From Neckera pumila (taxonomy: Eukaryota > Streptophyta > Bryopsida > Hypnales > Neckeraceae), in the NCBI GenBank assembly GCA_963969595.1, contig OZ018418.1, positions 3,167,001-3,231,000 of the forward strand: a stretch of DNA of 64,000 nt, written 5' to 3'. The notes below the pieces were generated by a model. That model was given only the letters and a program-made list of their open reading frames with translations, had not been told where the DNA came from and did not search any database. Every line of letters starts with the position of its first letter. Within the stretch, counting starts at the first letter, position 1. The position numbers and the translations under genes are program-made. Shown here piece by piece: positions 61,790-64,000 of this stretch.

Positions 61790-63971
61790 GCCCTCCTTTA
61801 GCGGCACTTCTCAGACTTTCTCGGCGAGCCACGGCCCCGGGACTTTTGACACCCGGGTGTCGTATGGATTTGGTCTGTCGATCAATAACGGCAAATTGTC
61901 GTGCTACTTCTGGAGAGTAGTCATCGTCATCTTCTGCCTTCCGTTTCTTGTTTTGTTAAGGAGTCAAATCCACTGACTTCAACTTCAAAGCTCTTAAAGC
62001 AGAGTCCACCTTTAATAGCAACTCGTTCACCACTTCCTCATCACTTTTGATTTGCAACGCAATACCTTGGGTCTCTCCTTCCAATAAGAACGTTCTCCAT
62101 TGAGCTATGATGTCGCCGATCCTCTTGTCAAACATCCCGGCCACCTCTACTAAATGGTCTTAAGTGTTTGATTCCACATCTACGTCCACAAGAGAACGAA
62201 CTTTTGCAGCTTCTTCCAACTTCGACAAGAAGAGGGCTCTACCTATCAAAATATGGTTATATGCTGCATATTGATTGCTGAATTCTTTTGAAGCCTCCAC
62301 CTCTACCCATTGGTCATCTTTTCCTTTCTGCACCTGCTTCTCTGGAAAGCAGAAGAACTTGTCACGTTGCACGCTCCAATGCCCTCCCATGTTGCGACAG
62401 AATAATTCACGAGCCTCAAGATCTTCAATGAACGAGCTCGTAGCTCGACCTCTCTGTTTTGGGTCATCCACATGAAAGAATCCACCGGTACAGTTGACTC
62501 ATTGTATAAAGCATGTCTTTGTTCTGTTGGATCCCAATTCAGTGTTTTACTCCAATGGTGGTAATTCTGAAATTTGTAAGGTGCTTGGTCTAGTGGAAGG
62601 GTCCATCTATTGTATTCATGGCCGGGAGGCATAACCTCCAGGAGACCAAAAAATTTGTAGAACCTAGGGCTCAAAGGAGAACGGCATTGTGCACAGGCCA
62701 AGCTAAAATGTGATGATGTAATGGTGTAGGTGACGTGGAAAGTGTGGTGACAATGGCCCATGCTTATGGCTCCTTCAGGGCCAAACTTTCTTGACAAATA
62801 GCACAAACACCCTTCAACATTTCATGACCTCCATCAAAGCCATGCACCGGTGTCTTGTCCTTCTTGTTGATGTGTGCTGAGAGCGTTTGGTAAGGGACCC
62901 ATCCCTCCTCTAGTTCCAAGGCCCAATTGATGTCTTTCTCCCCTCTCTTTTCTGTGCGGTTCAGTCGCTCGAACATAGCCTCCATGTTTCCCCATGATGT
63001 AATTTTTGTAGACCGCCATGGATGTTGTTCCAAGTTGTTCTTCAACCTCTTAAAGAAGCCCTCCACGATCTTGCATTCGTGTTCCAAATTCTTTGCAAGT
63101 CTAAAAAGCCCATTCATTACTCGGGATACTAATAAGGGTTTGTCTTGGAGTTGTTGTATCCATCCCAGCCATCGAGACTCCGATCCGCTCTCAGGCCTGC
63201 ACTCATTGATGACCTCCTCCACTCGTTCCATTTGTCCAATCTGGACTGAAGAACGTCATTTCTATGATTTGCTTCCACCAATTCTTTTTCCAACTGCTCC
63301 CACCCTTTACCATTATGCATCGTAAATGTGTCGGGTGCATCAACTCTTTTGCTCTTGTCTAAAAGAAGAGACAATTTATCGCTCACTTGAGTTGGCTGGG
63401 AAAACTGTCTTCCATTGTATAGGGCCTTCAATCTTCTGTTCTGATCCTTCAAAGTTATCACTTGCCGTTCCAAGGCGTCGCACTCTCTCCGCACATCCTG
63501 ATAATTTTCCTCTAATTCAACTGCGGACTTGAAAACTGGCATTCTTTGGTCGATGAAATGCAAAAAACCCTGAGCACCTTTCACCAGTTCAGGAGCAACA
63601 GCTACTATGTCATTGGCGAGGTCCGTAATCATTAGACCAAGTTCAACAAGCCAGTTCGCACCACATGACAATGCCAGAGCAATTTCCGGCATTTCTCCCA
63701 GATTACATGCTGGTAGAGGTGGCATATAGCTAGAGCCCACCTCGATGGGGCTGAACTACTATCTACAATCTCTCCGCCATCTTTCAAATATTCTCCACTT
63801 GGAAGAGACCTGAAGGAAGTCGTCCAAACCCTGCGCATATTTCATAACGTTATTTGCCTCCGTTACTAGCACGTTTATGGATGACAAGTGAAACGCCACC
63901 TGCAGAAACTTCGTCCACACCTCATCTTCCCCCATGGTAGGCTCCGTGTCCAGGTTGTTGGGCTGCTCCAC
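61790..63971 (-). pseudogene. RING-like coiled-coil family, copy D (decayed)
   Basis: Read from the right edge leftward. 63,971-63,759 is helical (G-E-D-E-V-W-T-K-F-L-Q-V). 63,740-63,240 is a long coiled coil (R-R-E-C-D-A-L-E-R-Q-V-I-T-L-K-D-Q-N). After a shift, 63,231-62,770 has W-L-G-W-I-Q-Q-L-Q-D-K-P and N-W-A-L-E-L-E-E-G-W-V-P-Y. The RING-like finger has CAIC near 62,805, then in another frame G-H-C-H-H-T-F-H-V-T-Y, C-A-Q-C-R-S-P-L, P-R-F-Y-K. A Tyr replaces the Cys kept in copy A (H-V-T-C). Downstream are F-M-W-M-T-Q-N, C-R-N-M-G-G-H-W, I-L-I-G-R-A-L-F-L-S-K-L-E-E-A-A-K-V, a TAA at 62,160, and an acidic tail (E-D-D-D-D-Y-S-P-E) to about 61,790. At least five frame breaks. It is homologous along its length to copy A at the left edge. 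The N-terminus may lie beyond the window. Confidence 0.75.
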
Positions 63972-64000
63972 GTTGGTTTCTAATGGTTGCTCTTGAATGA

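Noticed and set aside
1..63971. Copies A and D as terminal inverted repeats of one 64-kb element
   Set aside because: They are diverged gene copies with no defined ends in the window, and the right copy runs past the SUVR and CACTA boundaries without a target duplication.

Overview
The window looks like gene-poor, repeat-rich nuclear DNA of a land plant. The evidence is plant-type CACTA (En/Spm) and hAT transposase remains, a SUVR1/2/4-class SET-domain gene, GT-AG exon-like blocks in AT-rich DNA, and no bacterial operon structure. The species cannot be named from sequence alone. A large-genome lineage, possibly a non-flowering plant such as a fern, is a guess. No tRNA, rRNA or CRISPR array was seen.

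Layout. 0-3 kb: the 3' part of a decayed gene with a RING-like finger (copy A), followed by a GC-rich CCGAC-type repeat. 3.9-4.8 kb: a hAT transposase pseudogene. 5.8-7.5 kb and 15.9-17.4 kb: two decayed members (B, C) of a gene family with an N-terminal module, a coiled coil and a RING-like finger. 8-10.2 kb: unidentified exon-like ORFs. 12-14.1 kb: AT-rich minisatellite with a clear 58-bp period in its core. 14.5-15.8 kb and 23.0-24.0 kb: three copies of a 5' gene module, one of them inverted. 19.2-21.7 kb: a SUVR-like histone methyltransferase relict. 25.2-25.5 kb: the first half of a second SUVR SET domain.

The main structure is a CACTA transposon from 25,609 to 59,251 (33.6 kb). It has matching terminal inverted repeats of about 32 bp beginning CACTAGTAGAAAA, a 3-bp TTG target duplication, and GTTGTCC-rich subterminal repeats. 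It lies in what was an intron of the second SUVR gene: the SET N-half ends 100 bp left of the element, and a short SET C-half exon starts 30 bp right of it. The element holds its own decayed transposase (51.2-58.3 kb, +), a possible Transposase_24/TnpA-like gene on the other strand (43.0-46.7 kb, -), an inverted pair of family genes lacking the RING finger (E at 35.2-37.0 kb, -; F at 40.26-41.91 kb, +), and a series of minus-strand exon-like blocks (26.4-31.1 kb) that look like a captured host gene.

60.2-64 kb: a second GC-rich repeat, then copy D of the RING-like family on the minus strand, mirroring the left edge of the window.

Nearly every coding relict is cut by stops that one C-to-T or G-to-A change could explain. 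Gene F is one frame of about 550 codons interrupted only by three TAG codons, the first of which sits at the same aligned position in copy E. The best candidate for something undescribed is this multi-copy family, together with its apparent capture by a giant CACTA element.
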